NCBI GenBank assembly: GCA_002706445.1
Contig: PALE01000007.1
Coordinates: forward strand, 1 to 54,441
From: Erythrobacteraceae bacterium
GTDB lineage: Bacteria; Pseudomonadota; Alphaproteobacteria; Sphingomonadales; Sphingomonadaceae
DNA: 54,441 bases
Direction: 5' to 3'
Shown piece by piece: positions 10,363-19,396 of this stretch. A model generated the notes under the pieces. It saw only the letters and a program-made list of their open reading frames with translations. It was not told where the DNA came from and did not search any database. The position numbers were made by a program, and so were the translations under genes. Each line of letters opens with the position of its first letter. Position 1 is the first letter of the stretch.

Positions 10363-11333
10363 GACAAATGGTTCAGCCCGGTGACTGGTTTGATATGGAT
10401 GACGGATCGGCCCCGACCAGCTCGGTCGAGGGTGCGGCGACCGCGCCCGTGCCCGTAGAGGGTATTCGCGGCCGCCTGACGCGTGAGGCGCCGCTGGCGA
10501 AACACGTCTGGTTCAAGAGCGGCGGCAAGGCCGACTGGCTGTTCGAGCCTGCCGATCTCGACGATTTGAAACTGTTTATCGAGCGGCTCGACGGGCTGAT
10601 GCCGGTCATGGCGCTGGGCGTTGGCTCGAACATGATCATCCGCGACGGCGGCGTGCCGGGCGTGGTGATCAAGCTGGGTCAGCCGTTCACCAATATCGAG
10701 ATTACCGGCGAAACCACGCTGAAGGCGGGGGCTGCGGCTCCCGTCAGCATGGTTGCGCGGCGTGCGGGCAAGGCGGGAATCGACGGACTTTCGTTCTTCA
10801 TCGGCATCCCCGGCTCGGTCGGCGGTGTCACTCGCATGAACGGCGGCTGCTATGGCCGCGAGACATGCCAGGTGCTGACGAATTGCGACGTGATCATGCC
10901 CGATGGCGAATTCGTCACGCTGACCAATGACGATCTGCAATACAGCTATCGTCATTCGGCACTGCCCGACGCAGCGATCGTGGTCGAGGCGCGCTTTGAG
11001 GGCTTCCCCGGCGATCCGGACGTGATCAAGGCCGAGATGGACCGCATTTCCGCGCAGCGCAAAGACTCGCAGCCCATCGGCAGCATGACCGGCGGTTCGA
11101 CCTTCAAGAACCCCGAGGGCCATTCGAGCTGGAAGCTGATCGACGCAGCCGGATTGCGCGGCTTCAAGCATGGCGGCGCGCAGGTCAGCGAAAAGCACGC
11201 GAACTTCCTGATCAACACCGGCGATGCGACCAGCACCGATATCGAAGGGCTGGGAGAACTGGTGCGCGAGAAGGTCTATGCTCATTCGGGCGTTCAACTC
11301 GAGTGGGAAATCAAGCGGGTCGGCAGGCCATGA
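10359..11333 (+). CDS. murB: UDP-N-acetylenolpyruvoylglucosamine reductase MurB
   Basis: MurB reduces the enolpyruvyl group to give UDP-MurNAc, with FAD and NADPH. The 324-residue product shows the FAD-binding stretch [13 protein letters not shown], the [16 protein letters not shown] element and, in the substrate domain, [10 protein letters not shown] with LIDAAGLRG. It ends shortly after LEWEIKRVG, where the catalytic glutamate of the family lies. The first 40 residues are poorly conserved; the ATGA overlap with the murC stop decides the start. The length fits a type I MurB. Confidence 0.95.
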   Translation: MRQMVQPGDWFDMDDGSAPTSSVEGAATAPVPVEGIRGRLTREAPLAKHVWFKSGGKADWLFEPADLDDLKLFIERLDGLMPVMALGVGSNMIIRDGGVPGVVIKLGQPFTNIEITGETTLKAGAAAPVSMVARRAGKAGIDGLSFFIGIPGSVGGVTRMNGGCYGRETCQVLTNCDVIMPDGEFVTLTNDDLQYSYRHSALPDAAIVVEARFEGFPGDPDVIKAEMDRISAQRKDSQPIGSMTGGSTFKNPEGHSSWKLIDAAGLRGFKHGGAQVSEKHANFLINTGDATSTDIEGLGELVREKVYAHSGVQLEWEIKRVGRP

Positions 11334-12319
11334 GCGCACAGGAACCTCTCCACGTCGCCGTCCTGATGGGCGGATGGGCGAACGAACGCGAAGTCAGCCT
11401 GATGTCGGGCGCGGGCGTTGCCGATGCGCTGGAAATGAACGGCCACAAGGTGACCGCAATCGACATGGGCCGCGATGTCGCGCAGCGCATTGCCGAGGCG
11501 AAGCCCGACGTCGTCTTCAACGCGCTCCACGGCGTACCCGGCGAAGACGGCAGCGTTCAGGGCATGCTCGACCTGATGGGCATACCCTATACCCATTCGG
11601 GTATCGCCACCTCGGTCATCGCGATTGACAAGCAGCTGACCAAGCAGGCGCTGGTGCCGCACGGCATACCCATGCCCGGCGGACGGATCGTCGAGTCCGA
11701 AGAACTGTATGAGCGTGACCCACTTCCGCGCCCTTATGTGCTCAAGCCCGTTAACGAGGGCTCTTCGGTCGGGGTCGCTATCGTCACCGACGAAAGCAAA
11801 TACGGCAATCCGATTGCGCGTGACGCCACGGGGCCATGGCAGCAATTCGATCATCTCCTCGCAGAACCCTTCATCAAGGGGCGCGAGCTGACCACCGCCG
11901 TGATCGACAGCGCCGCCGGACCGCGTGCGCTGGGCGTCACCGAACTGGTGATCGAAACCGGCTTCTACGACTACGAACACAAATACACCGAGGGCCGCAC
12001 TCAGCATGTGTGTCCTGCGCAGATTCCGACCGAAATCGCCAAGCTGTGCGAAGAATATGCGGTACGCGCGCATGAAGTGCTCGGCTGCCACGGCACCAGC
12101 CGCACCGATTTCCGCTGGGATGACGAGTTGGGCGAGGACGGTCTGTTCGTGCTTGAAACCAACACCCAGCCGGGCATGACCCCGCTCAGCCTCGTTCCCG
12201 AACAGGCACGCCACGCCGGGATCGGCTATTCCGAACTGGTGGAACTGATCGTGATGGAGGCGATCCGCGTGCATCGCCGCAAATCCGCCAAGGCAGGGGG
12301 GGATGATGGCGCAGATTAA
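11330..12319 (+). CDS. ddl: D-alanine:D-alanine ligase
   Basis: Ddl makes the D-Ala-D-Ala dipeptide used by MurF, via an ATP-grasp mechanism. The 329-residue product has the N-terminal element VLMGGWANEREVSLMSG, the ATP-grasp strand PYVLKPVNEGSSVGV, and the C-terminal metal and substrate site ETNTQPGMTPLSLVPEQA. The ATG at 11330 overlaps the murB stop. Its 3' end overlaps ftsQ by 17 bases. The dcw location points to the DdlB type. Confidence 0.96.
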   Translation: MSAQEPLHVAVLMGGWANEREVSLMSGAGVADALEMNGHKVTAIDMGRDVAQRIAEAKPDVVFNALHGVPGEDGSVQGMLDLMGIPYTHSGIATSVIAIDKQLTKQALVPHGIPMPGGRIVESEELYERDPLPRPYVLKPVNEGSSVGVAIVTDESKYGNPIARDATGPWQQFDHLLAEPFIKGRELTTAVIDSAAGPRALGVTELVIETGFYDYEHKYTEGRTQHVCPAQIPTEIAKLCEEYAVRAHEVLGCHGTSRTDFRWDDELGEDGLFVLETNTQPGMTPLSLVPEQARHAGIGYSELVELIVMEAIRVHRRKSAKAGGDDGAD

Positions 12320-13244
12320 GCGTTCGGGCGGCAAGGGCGTTCGCCGCGCCGCCAAATCGCAGAGCCGCGCAGCAGGCGCGCGCCGCGCCAGGGCCAAGAC
12401 CACAGGTATGGTCGACAAGGCCATGGGCGTGCTGCCGTTTAGCGAGGAACAGTGGAGCACGATCTGGCTGACGATCATCATCGGCGGTGCGGTCGGCCTT
12501 GCTTTTGTGATCGCCAATCTCGCCGGCGTTCCGGCCATGGCGCAGGCGCAGGTCGCCGCGCTCGCTTCCGATGCCGGCTTCGAGGTCAAGCATGTCCGCG
12601 TCACGGGAACCAATCGTATGGACGAACGGGCGGTCTATGCCATTGCGCTCGCCCAGCGCGATCAGGCGATGCCGCAGGTCGATCTGGAGGCTTTGCGCAC
12701 GCAGCTGCGCGAGGACCTCGACTGGGTCAAAGACGCGCGCGTTTCGATCCAGCTTCCCTCGACACTCGCCATCGACATTGTCGAGCGCGAGCCTCACGCC
12801 GTGCTCGAAAAGCCTGATCGCCTGATGCTGATCGATGCCGAGGGTGAGGAGCTTGCGCCGATTGCTGCTGCCGATGCAGGCGAGATGCTGCGCATTTCGG
12901 GCTCTGGCGCTGCCAAGCAGGTCGCCCCGCTCGACACGCTGCTGGCCTCCGCGCCGGCACTCGGTCCGCAGGTGGAGGCCGCCGAATGGGTCGGCAACCG
13001 CCGCTGGAATTTGACCTTCAAGAGCGGCCAGGTGCTGGCTCTGCCCGAAGGCGCGAACGAAAGCGCGAGCGCACTGGTGAAGTTTGCACGCATGGACGGA
13101 CAGAACCGTCTGCTCGGCGGGCAGGTTGCGACTTTCGATATGCGCTCGCCGCCGCGTATCTACATGCGCGTTCCGGGCCGTGCCGATGCGGTCGAGCTGA
13201 ACGGCTCGCAGGCCGTCCGTGTCGCCGATGCGGGGACCGAATAG
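12303..13244 (+). CDS. ftsQ: Cell division protein FtsQ
   Basis: FtsQ is a bitopic divisome protein that links early and late division proteins. The 313-residue product has a very basic cytoplasmic N-terminus (1-35, rich in Arg and Lys), one membrane segment at about 53-72 and a POTRA domain at about 94-165 (start FEVKHVRVTGTNRM). This is the expected layout. Two ATG codons in tandem (12303 and 12306) follow the purine-rich run AGGCAGGGGGGG, either of which could be used. It overlaps ddl, and its stop overlaps the ftsA GTG by one base. Confidence 0.94.
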   Translation: MMAQIKRSGGKGVRRAAKSQSRAAGARRARAKTTGMVDKAMGVLPFSEEQWSTIWLTIIIGGAVGLAFVIANLAGVPAMAQAQVAALASDAGFEVKHVRVTGTNRMDERAVYAIALAQRDQAMPQVDLEALRTQLREDLDWVKDARVSIQLPSTLAIDIVEREPHAVLEKPDRLMLIDAEGEELAPIAAADAGEMLRISGSGAAKQVAPLDTLLASAPALGPQVEAAEWVGNRRWNLTFKSGQVLALPEGANESASALVKFARMDGQNRLLGGQVATFDMRSPPRIYMRVPGRADAVELNGSQAVRVADAGTE

Positions 13245-14566
13245 TGGCTAGCAAGACCGCCCCGCCACGCGCCCGCCTCGCCAAGATTTTCGGCGCGGTC
13301 AATGTCGGCAGCTTCCGCATTTCCGCGATGATCATGGGCGAGACCGAAACCGGCGACCTGATGGTGCTGGGATCGGGCCACCGCGCCTCCAACGGCGTCA
13401 AGCGCGGCTATGTCACCGATATGAAAGCCGCGACCTATGCAATCCGCGATGCGGTCGAACGCGCCGAGAAGAACGCAGGGCACAATATCCAGAGCGTCTG
13501 GATCGCCTGTGCAGGCGCGGGGCTCAAAAGCCAGGTGTCCAAGGTCGAAATCGAAATCGGCGGTCGCCGGATCGAGGAAGAGGACGTCGATACGCTGTTG
13601 ATCGAGGCCAAGGGCATGATCCAGCCCGACGGCCGCAGCGTGCTGCATGCGATCCCTGCGCATTACACGCTCGACGGAGCGCATGGCGTCGCCAATCCGC
13701 GCGGTCTCCATGCCGAGCGGCTGGGTGTCGATATTCACGTCATGCTTGCCGACGGCGCGCCGGTTCGCAATCTGATGGAAGCGGTGCAAAACGCGCATCT
13801 CGAAGTCGAAGCGGTGGTTGCCGCCCCGCTTGCCTCGGGTTTTGCCTGTCTGACGCAGGAAGAGCGCGAGCTGGGCGTGGCTCTGGTCGAAATAGGTTCG
13901 GACGTCACCAATGTCTCGGTCTTCGCAGCGGGGATGTTGCTGGGGCTGCGGTCAATCCCGATGGGCTCGGGTGACATTACCGATGCCGTCGCCAGCGCTT
14001 TCGGTATCCGCCGTTTCCAGGCCGAGCGGCTCAAATGCGTATCGGGCTCGGCCATTGCCTCGCCAACCGATCACCGCGAGATGATCCCGGTCAACGGCCC
14101 CAATGAAGGCTCTGCCGAAGAGACCGCCGGACCGACCGCTCGCGGCGCAGACGACAAGAACCGCATCGCCCGCGCCGAACTGATTTCGGTGATTACGCAA
14201 AGCCAGTCGCAGCTCACCAACGAGATCGGCAAGGCATTGAAGGAAATGGGCTTTTCGGGTTCGCGCTCGGGCCAGGTCGTGCTGACCGGCGGCGGCGCGG
14301 AACTTGCAGGACTGGCGGATTTCACCCAGAGCGCGCTGGCAATGCCGGTGCGGATCGGGCGTGCGCCGCAGCTTACAGGCTTGCCTGAAGCGCATGCGAC
14401 ACCGGGTTTCTCCGGGCTCGCCGGGCTGTGTCTTTACGCCGCCGAAGACCCGGTGGATATACGCTCCGTCGGTGCGCGCTATGGCCGTTCGCGCGACTTC
14501 GGCGGGGGCATGAACCCGCTGTTTGCGTTACGCCAGTGGTGGCGCGCGCTGCGCGAAAACTTTTAA
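13244..14566 (+). CDS. ftsA: Cell division protein FtsA (actin-like)
   Basis: FtsA tethers FtsZ to the membrane. The 440-residue product has actin-family phosphate and nucleotide loops (for example LVEIGSDVTNVSVF and VVLTGGGAELAGL) and the SHS2 domain region near residues 80-165. The last 14 residues, starting FALRQWWRAL, look like the amphipathic membrane-targeting helix. The GTG at 13244 shares one base with the ftsQ stop; the frame extends upstream into ftsQ, but that part reads as out-of-frame noise. It is followed by a 183-base gap before ftsZ. Confidence 0.96.
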   Translation: MASKTAPPRARLAKIFGAVNVGSFRISAMIMGETETGDLMVLGSGHRASNGVKRGYVTDMKAATYAIRDAVERAEKNAGHNIQSVWIACAGAGLKSQVSKVEIEIGGRRIEEEDVDTLLIEAKGMIQPDGRSVLHAIPAHYTLDGAHGVANPRGLHAERLGVDIHVMLADGAPVRNLMEAVQNAHLEVEAVVAAPLASGFACLTQEERELGVALVEIGSDVTNVSVFAAGMLLGLRSIPMGSGDITDAVASAFGIRRFQAERLKCVSGSAIASPTDHREMIPVNGPNEGSAEETAGPTARGADDKNRIARAELISVITQSQSQLTNEIGKALKEMGFSGSRSGQVVLTGGGAELAGLADFTQSALAMPVRIGRAPQLTGLPEAHATPGFSGLAGLCLYAAEDPVDIRSVGARYGRSRDFGGGMNPLFALRQWWRALRENF

Positions 14567-14749
14567 GGGTTAAGGAAATTGCCGGAGAAATGGCATTATA
14601 GCGCGACAAAAAGAGGCCGGTGAGGGTTAACAGCGGTCTGTGGATAAGGAATTCTGCGCTATAACAGGCCTATGTCGAATGTGTCAGAGAAGGATTGACC
14701 TTGGTGAACGTGCAATGGCGCGTAACCCTGTGTCTGGAGGAATAGAGCG
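14567..14749 (+). promoter_or_regulatory. ftsZ leader and probable promoter region
   Basis: This is the only sizeable gap in the visible dcw cluster. It is more AT-rich than its surroundings. Visible elements are two closely spaced TTAA half-sites near its start (TTAAGGGTTAA), another TTAAC further on, a possible -10 TATAAC at 14660-14665 with only a weak -35, and GGAGG at 14736-14740 as ribosome binding site. The TTAA spacing does not match a full CtrA site (TTAA-N7-TTAA), so CtrA control is not claimed. A separate ftsZ promoter is inferred from the gap. Confidence 0.4.
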
Positions 14750-16279
14750 ATGAGCATCAGTATCGGACCAGCAGCAACGGACGATCTGCGTCCGCGCATC
14801 ACCGTGATCGGGATCGGCGGCGCAGGTGGTAACGCGATCGCAAACATGATCGAATCCGAGATCGAGGGCGTTGAATTCATCGTCACCAACACTGATGCGC
14901 AGGCGCTGAGCAGTTCGCCCGCAGAAAAGCGCATCCAGCTTGGGCCGGACATCACCGGCGGTCTTGGTGCAGGCGCTCGTCCCGAAGTCGGCAAGGCTGC
15001 CGCTGAAGAGACCGTTGCCGAGATCGAAGACGCGCTGGAAGGCGTGAACATGGTCTTCATCGCCGCTGGTATGGGCGGCGGCACCGGCACCGGCGCAGCG
15101 CCCGTGATCGCGGAAGCCGCGCGCCGCAAGGGCGTGCTGACCGTCGGCGTCGTGACCAAGCCGTTCCTGTTCGAAGGCACGCGCCGCATGCGCGCAGCTG
15201 AGGCCGGCATTGCCGAGCTTCAGGAACATGTCGACACGCTGATCGTCATTCCCAACCAGAACCTGTTCCTGGTCGCCAAGCCCGAAACCACTTTCAAGGA
15301 AGCCTTCCAGCTTGCCGATGAAGTGCTGCAGCAGGGTGTGCGTTCGATCACCGATCTGATCGTCAATCCGGGCCTCATCAACCTCGACTTTGCCGACATT
15401 CGTGCGGTGATGAGCGAGATGGGCAAGGCCATGATGGGCACCGGCGAGGGCGAAGGCGAAAACCGCGCTCTGGACGCGGCGGAACAGGCCATCGCCAACC
15501 CGCTGCTCGACGGTGTTTCGATGCAGGGCGCGAAGGGCGTGATCATTTCGATCATCGGCGGCGAAGACATGACGCTGATGGAGCTCGACGAGGCTGCCAA
15601 TTACATCCGCGATCTCGTCGATGAGGACGCGAACATCATCTGGGGCAGCGCCTTCAATCCCGACATGGCGGGGTCGATCCGCATCTCGGTGGTCGCCACC
15701 GGAATCGATGCCAGCGCCAGTTCTGACGCGCCGGCAATGCCCTCGGCCTTCATGGATTCGCGCGCTCCCAAGCGCCCGGTGCTCGAACTCTCCGAAGAGG
15801 ACGATCTGGAGCTTGAGGAAGAGTATCAGGAACCCGAAGCAGAGGATTCCGAACCGCTCGATCTCGATGGTCTTCAGGCCATGGGCGACGACGAAGGCGA
15901 GGACGAAGAGGACGACGTCGACGGTATCGTCGATCCGCTCGCCGGTCTTCGCGGTGCCGAAGAAGACGAAGACGGAGAAGGGGGCGGTCAGGACGACCTG
16001 CTTTCCGATGCCGATCGTCTCGCACAGGCCGATAACCCCGTGCAGCCCGGTTACGGCGGCGGAGCAGGTGGCGGCTACGGTGGTGGCGGCGGAGCAGGCG
16101 GCGGCGGTGGCCCCGCAGGCGGCAGCACGCTGTTCGAACGCATGGCCAACCTTTCGCGCTCGACTGCATCCGATGATGACGACGACGAAGATGAAGACGG
16201 CGACGGCAAAGATGGCGGCGACGATGACTCGCCCGCGCTCTCGATCCCGCGCTTCCTCGGCCGTCAGAACAACCAGTAG
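14750..16279 (+). CDS. ftsZ: Cell division GTPase FtsZ with long acidic, glycine-rich linker
   Basis: FtsZ is the tubulin-like GTPase that forms the Z ring. In the 509-residue protein the GTPase domain spans about 15-320, with the tubulin signature GGGTGTG at 109-115 and the T7-loop element NPDMAG at 304-309. Residues 321-495 form a linker far longer than in E. coli. It contains an acidic stretch (about 346-420), a glycine-rich stretch (about 434-458) and a second Asp/Glu run (about 475-493). The C-terminal peptide SIPRFLGRQ, the expected docking site for FtsA-type partners, follows. A strong ribosome binding site (GGAGG) precedes the ATG. Confidence 0.98.
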   Translation: MSISIGPAATDDLRPRITVIGIGGAGGNAIANMIESEIEGVEFIVTNTDAQALSSSPAEKRIQLGPDITGGLGAGARPEVGKAAAEETVAEIEDALEGVNMVFIAAGMGGGTGTGAAPVIAEAARRKGVLTVGVVTKPFLFEGTRRMRAAEAGIAELQEHVDTLIVIPNQNLFLVAKPETTFKEAFQLADEVLQQGVRSITDLIVNPGLINLDFADIRAVMSEMGKAMMGTGEGEGENRALDAAEQAIANPLLDGVSMQGAKGVIISIIGGEDMTLMELDEAANYIRDLVDEDANIIWGSAFNPDMAGSIRISVVATGIDASASSDAPAMPSAFMDSRAPKRPVLELSEEDDLELEEEYQEPEAEDSEPLDLDGLQAMGDDEGEDEEDDVDGIVDPLAGLRGAEEDEDGEGGGQDDLLSDADRLAQADNPVQPGYGGGAGGGYGGGGGAGGGGGPAGGSTLFERMANLSRSTASDDDDDEDEDGDGKDGGDDDSPALSIPRFLGRQNNQ

Positions 16280-16285
16280 GGCTGC

Positions 16286-16307
16286 GCTCGGGCACGGCTT
16301 GCCGAGC
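16286..16307 (+). terminator. Weak hairpin after ftsZ
   Basis: GCTCGG and CCGAGC arms pair around a 10-base loop that can itself partly pair. It lies 7 bases after the ftsZ stop and could end the dcw transcript. No T-run follows, so intrinsic termination is uncertain. Confidence 0.3.
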
Positions 16308-16379
16308 ACGTGGTGCTGTTCGCCCCGCGTTCAGGGCTATGCGGCTAGCGCGCTTGCAAGTTTCCGCTAGCCAATCGGT

Positions 16380-17735
16380 GTGAGTGTGATTTCAACAAGT
16401 CTTCGTGTGGCGTTGCTCGGCGTAGCGCTGGTCGTACCCGGCTCGCTGGCAGCGCAGGATTCGACGTCGCGCGCAGTGGTTCAGCCTTTGCCTTCGCCCG
16501 AAGTGCAGCGCCTCAACCGCGCCTTGATGGAACTGGCCCGCCGTCCCGAGCGGCTTTCGGCCTTGCTAGAGGCAGGCGATGCATCGCTCGAGGTCGGCGA
16601 TTTCGATGCCGCTATCGGTTTCTATGGCCGTGCCGCCGATGTCGCGCCAAGTGATCCGCGTGTCTCGTTGGGACTGGGGCGGGGCTATCTGCGTTCAGGC
16701 CGTCCGCTTGAGGCTATCCCGATGTTCAACGCGGCGCAAAGCGGAGGCACGCCCGCGCGCGACCTGCTGAGCGATCAGGCACTGGCCTTTGACCTGATCG
16801 GTGACCAGTCGAGCGCACAAGCTGCCTATGCCCGCGCGATCGAGCTCAATCCCGATGATGCCGAAGCGCGTCGCCGCCTCGGGCTCAGCCAGGCGATTTC
16901 TGGCAATCAGGCGGGTTTCATGGGCACGCTGGCGCCGCTGATCGAAGGCGGCGATGCGGGGGCAATCCGCGCCCGTGCGTTCGGTCTTGCGATTCTGGGC
17001 CAGCAAGAGCGGGCAGAGGCTATCGTGAATGCATCGATGCCGCGCGATCTTGCAGCGCGCATCAACCCTTACCTCGCCTATATGCCGCGCCTCACCGCCG
17101 CACAGCAGGCGGCGGCGGCCAATCTCGGAATTTTCCCGCGTGCTGCCGATATCGGCCGCGAGGATCCGCGCCTTGCCCGTTTCGCCCGCGAAGGCGCAGC
17201 GGGTTCGAGGCTGGAACCCGCCGGAGAGCCGCTGGGCACGCGGCCTGCACAAACTGTTCAAGCCGCACCGGCTGCGCCCGCGCAAACGGTGCAGCGAGAA
17301 GTTGCGCAAGCCGCTCCGCCTCCGGCACCGCGGGTTGCCGATGCCTTTGCCGATCTTGGCACAGGTGCGATGCCTGACACCTCTGCTTCGGGCGATGTGG
17401 TGGATATCGCCTCTATCGACGTGCCGCGCGAGGCTGCGCCCGCTCCCGAACCTGCGCCCCCTGCGCACCCGCAGCGTATCTGGGTGCAATTGGCGACGGG
17501 GCGCGAGGTCAATGCGCTCAAATTCGACTGGCGGCGCTTTGCCCGTCAGGCGCCCGAACTGCTGCGTGATTTCAAGCCGCACACCACGCCATGGGGGCAG
17601 GCCAACCGACTTTTGGCGGGGCCGTTAACCAATCGGGACGCTGCGCGCGAGCTGGTGAATGCATTGGCCGAAAAGGGTATCGATACCTTCGCCTACACCA
17701 GTCCCGAAGGCACGGAAATTCAAGAGCTTAAGTAG
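16380..17735 (+). CDS. Exported TPR and SPOR-domain protein
   Basis: The 451-residue product has a clear signal peptide ending at SLAAQ (about residue 24). Tetratricopeptide-type helices follow at roughly 45-185 (LGLGRGYLRSGRPLEAIPMF and AYARAIELNPDDAEARRRLG are typical repeats). Next comes an Ala/Pro-rich linker (about 280-360), then a C-terminal domain with a SPOR-like pattern (RIWVQLATG near 365, LLAGPLTNRDAARELVNAL). SPOR domains bind glycan strands lacking stem peptides at septa, so placement right after ftsZ suggests a role in division or envelope processing; that role is inference. The start is GTG. Confidence 0.8.
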   Translation: MSVISTSLRVALLGVALVVPGSLAAQDSTSRAVVQPLPSPEVQRLNRALMELARRPERLSALLEAGDASLEVGDFDAAIGFYGRAADVAPSDPRVSLGLGRGYLRSGRPLEAIPMFNAAQSGGTPARDLLSDQALAFDLIGDQSSAQAAYARAIELNPDDAEARRRLGLSQAISGNQAGFMGTLAPLIEGGDAGAIRARAFGLAILGQQERAEAIVNASMPRDLAARINPYLAYMPRLTAAQQAAAANLGIFPRAADIGREDPRLARFAREGAAGSRLEPAGEPLGTRPAQTVQAAPAAPAQTVQREVAQAAPPPAPRVADAFADLGTGAMPDTSASGDVVDIASIDVPREAAPAPEPAPPAHPQRIWVQLATGREVNALKFDWRRFARQAPELLRDFKPHTTPWGQANRLLAGPLTNRDAARELVNALAEKGIDTFAYTSPEGTEIQELK

Positions 17736-17903
17736 TATTTTCGGGTCATCCCCGATATTCTTTGCACAAGCTTTGAACAAGCCAGATGACTTCTCCCCAG
17801 CACCGCGTTTGCCGCTGATTGCCAAGTGTCGGGGTTAACAGGCATCTGTCGCATCAATGGCAACGAACACCCCCCCTATTCGAACCCGCAAGCGGATAAT
17901 CCG

Positions 17904-18410
17904 ATGAGACCGCGCGAAAGTTATTCTTCCGCCCAGGACGATGCCGCGCCGGTCGAAATGCTCGCCGCGCTGTTTGAAGCGCGCATGTGGGATTGCGAGA
18001 TTGTCTCGGATGACGAGATGGTCGGCGAGGTGCAGGGCGCATGGGCCAAGTACCAGCTGCGCGCGATCTGGCGGGCGACCGACAACGTTCTGCAGTTCCT
18101 CTGCCTGCCCGATGTGCGCGTGACGAAGGAAAAGAAGCAGAGCGCGTTCGAACTGCTGAGCCTCGTCAACGAGCAGATGTGGCTGGGCCACTTCGATATC
18201 TGGTCGCAGGGCGACGTGCTGCTTTATCGCCACGGCGTGCTGCTGGGGGATGAGGGCATGCTGTCGATCCAGCAGGCGCAGGCGCTGGTCGAAAGCGCGA
18301 TCGACGAATGCGACCGGTTCTACCCCGCGTTCCAGTTCGTTCTGTGGGGCGACAAGAGTCCGCAGGACGCTTTGGATGCCGCAATGGTTGACGCAGCGGG
18401 GGAGGCGTAA
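17904..18410 (+). CDS. YbjN domain protein
   Basis: The 168-residue product resembles the YbjN (type III secretion chaperone-like) fold family, whose members are small cytoplasmic proteins of unclear function, often near proC in alphaproteobacteria. Supporting features are the alternating hydrophobic strands around QLRAIWRATDNVLQFLCLPD and the FELLSLVNEQMWLGHFDIW segment. The ATG at 17904 is chosen as the first ATG near the conserved part; a GTG 78 bases upstream is open too, and no strong ribosome binding site decides between them. proC follows after 27 bases, probably in one transcript. Confidence 0.7.
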   Translation: MRPRESYSSAQDDAAPVEMLAALFEARMWDCEIVSDDEMVGEVQGAWAKYQLRAIWRATDNVLQFLCLPDVRVTKEKKQSAFELLSLVNEQMWLGHFDIWSQGDVLLYRHGVLLGDEGMLSIQQAQALVESAIDECDRFYPAFQFVLWGDKSPQDALDAAMVDAAGEA

Positions 18411-18437
18411 CCATGTGGGGTCCCGAAAGGGGACTTC

Positions 18438-19247
18438 ATGTCTATTGATAAACTACTCATCATCGGTTGCGGCAACATGGGCGGAGCGATGCTCGCCGGT
18501 TGGCTCGCCGCCGGTGTCTCGCCCGACCGCTTTGCAATCCTAGATCCTGCGATGGAAGCGGCGCCCGAAGGCGTAGCGCTTTATCGCGATGCCTCGGTTG
18601 CCGAGGCAGAGGCAGGGCACGATGCTGTCATGCTGGGCTTCAAGCCGCAGCAACTGGGCAAGCTGGGTCCGGGCTTTCAAGGGCTGACGGGCGAAGGCGT
18701 GACGGTCTTCTCGCTGCTCGCTGGATTGACGCTGGCACAGTTGAAGAGCGCCTTCCCGAACGCCGCCGCGCATGTTCGGGTGATGCCCAACCTTGCCTCG
18801 CGCATCAACAAATCGCCGATCATCCTGCTCGAAAGCGGTCTCGACGACGGTGGACGCGATGCCGCAATGGTGCATTTCGACCTCCTCGGCTCGGCCATCT
18901 GGCTCGAAGACGAAGGCAAGTTCGACCTGGTCACCGCGCTCGCGGGATCAGGGCCGGGCTTCGTCTATCGCTTTATCGACGCGCTTGCCGAGGCTGCGGT
19001 CGGGCTGGGGCTGGAGCCCGAGCAAGCTACCCAGCTTGCACTTGCGACTGTCGATGGCTCCTCATCGCTTGCCGCCGGAGCGGATATCTCGCCCGGTGAT
19101 CTCGCTGATCGTGTCGCGAGCCCGGGCGGCATGACGCGCGAAGGGATGAATGTGCTCGACGCGGACAAGGCGCTCGTCAATCTGCTGACCGCCACCCTCA
19201 AGGCAACGGCGGATCGCGGCGCCGAGCTGTCGGCAGGCAATTCCTGA
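18438..19247 (+). CDS. proC: Pyrroline-5-carboxylate reductase
   Basis: ProC catalyses the last step of proline synthesis, NAD(P)H-dependent reduction of pyrroline-5-carboxylate. The 269-residue product has the Rossmann loop LIIGCGNMGGAML near the N-terminus. The C-terminal dimer and active-site region reads VTALAGSGPGFVYRFIDAL and later DRVASPGGMTREGM, which matches the family signature (usual form TSPGGTT). The ATG follows AAAGGGGA. proB lies 5.5 kb downstream, so two of the proline genes are close but not adjacent. Confidence 0.95.
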   Translation: MSIDKLLIIGCGNMGGAMLAGWLAAGVSPDRFAILDPAMEAAPEGVALYRDASVAEAEAGHDAVMLGFKPQQLGKLGPGFQGLTGEGVTVFSLLAGLTLAQLKSAFPNAAAHVRVMPNLASRINKSPIILLESGLDDGGRDAAMVHFDLLGSAIWLEDEGKFDLVTALAGSGPGFVYRFIDALAEAAVGLGLEPEQATQLALATVDGSSSLAAGADISPGDLADRVASPGGMTREGMNVLDADKALVNLLTATLKATADRGAELSAGNS

Positions 19248-19317
19248 CGAACCGTTAATCATACCGCTTGGTAAAATGAACGAATTGCACGGTTTGCAAG
19301 CCGGTTTTGCTTGAAAA

Positions 19318-19380
19318 GGCCGGTCAAACCCCCGATATTGCATCCCATAGGGTTGCCGTATTGTCGGCCCCGTTTTTGGA
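19318..19380 (+). ncRNA. Structured leader, probable ybhL leader
   Basis: The stretch CCGATATTGCATCCC, then GGGTTGCCGTATTGTCGG, folds as an imperfect hairpin (CCGA at 19332-19335 with TCGG at 19364-19367; TCCC with GGGT around a short loop). It sits just upstream of a BI-1/YbhL-type gene. The ybhL leader is a known alphaproteobacterial RNA motif at exactly this place; the match is from memory and structure, not a covariance search. Confidence 0.5.
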
Positions 19381-19396
19381 GACAAAAGGATCCATA

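Noticed and set aside
14567..14600. CtrA binding site before ftsZ
   Set aside because: TTAA half-sites are present, but their spacing does not fit TTAA-N7-TTAA.
14684..16309. A 541-codon minus frame over ftsZ
   Set aside because: Shadow of ftsZ; no start signal and no protein-like pattern.
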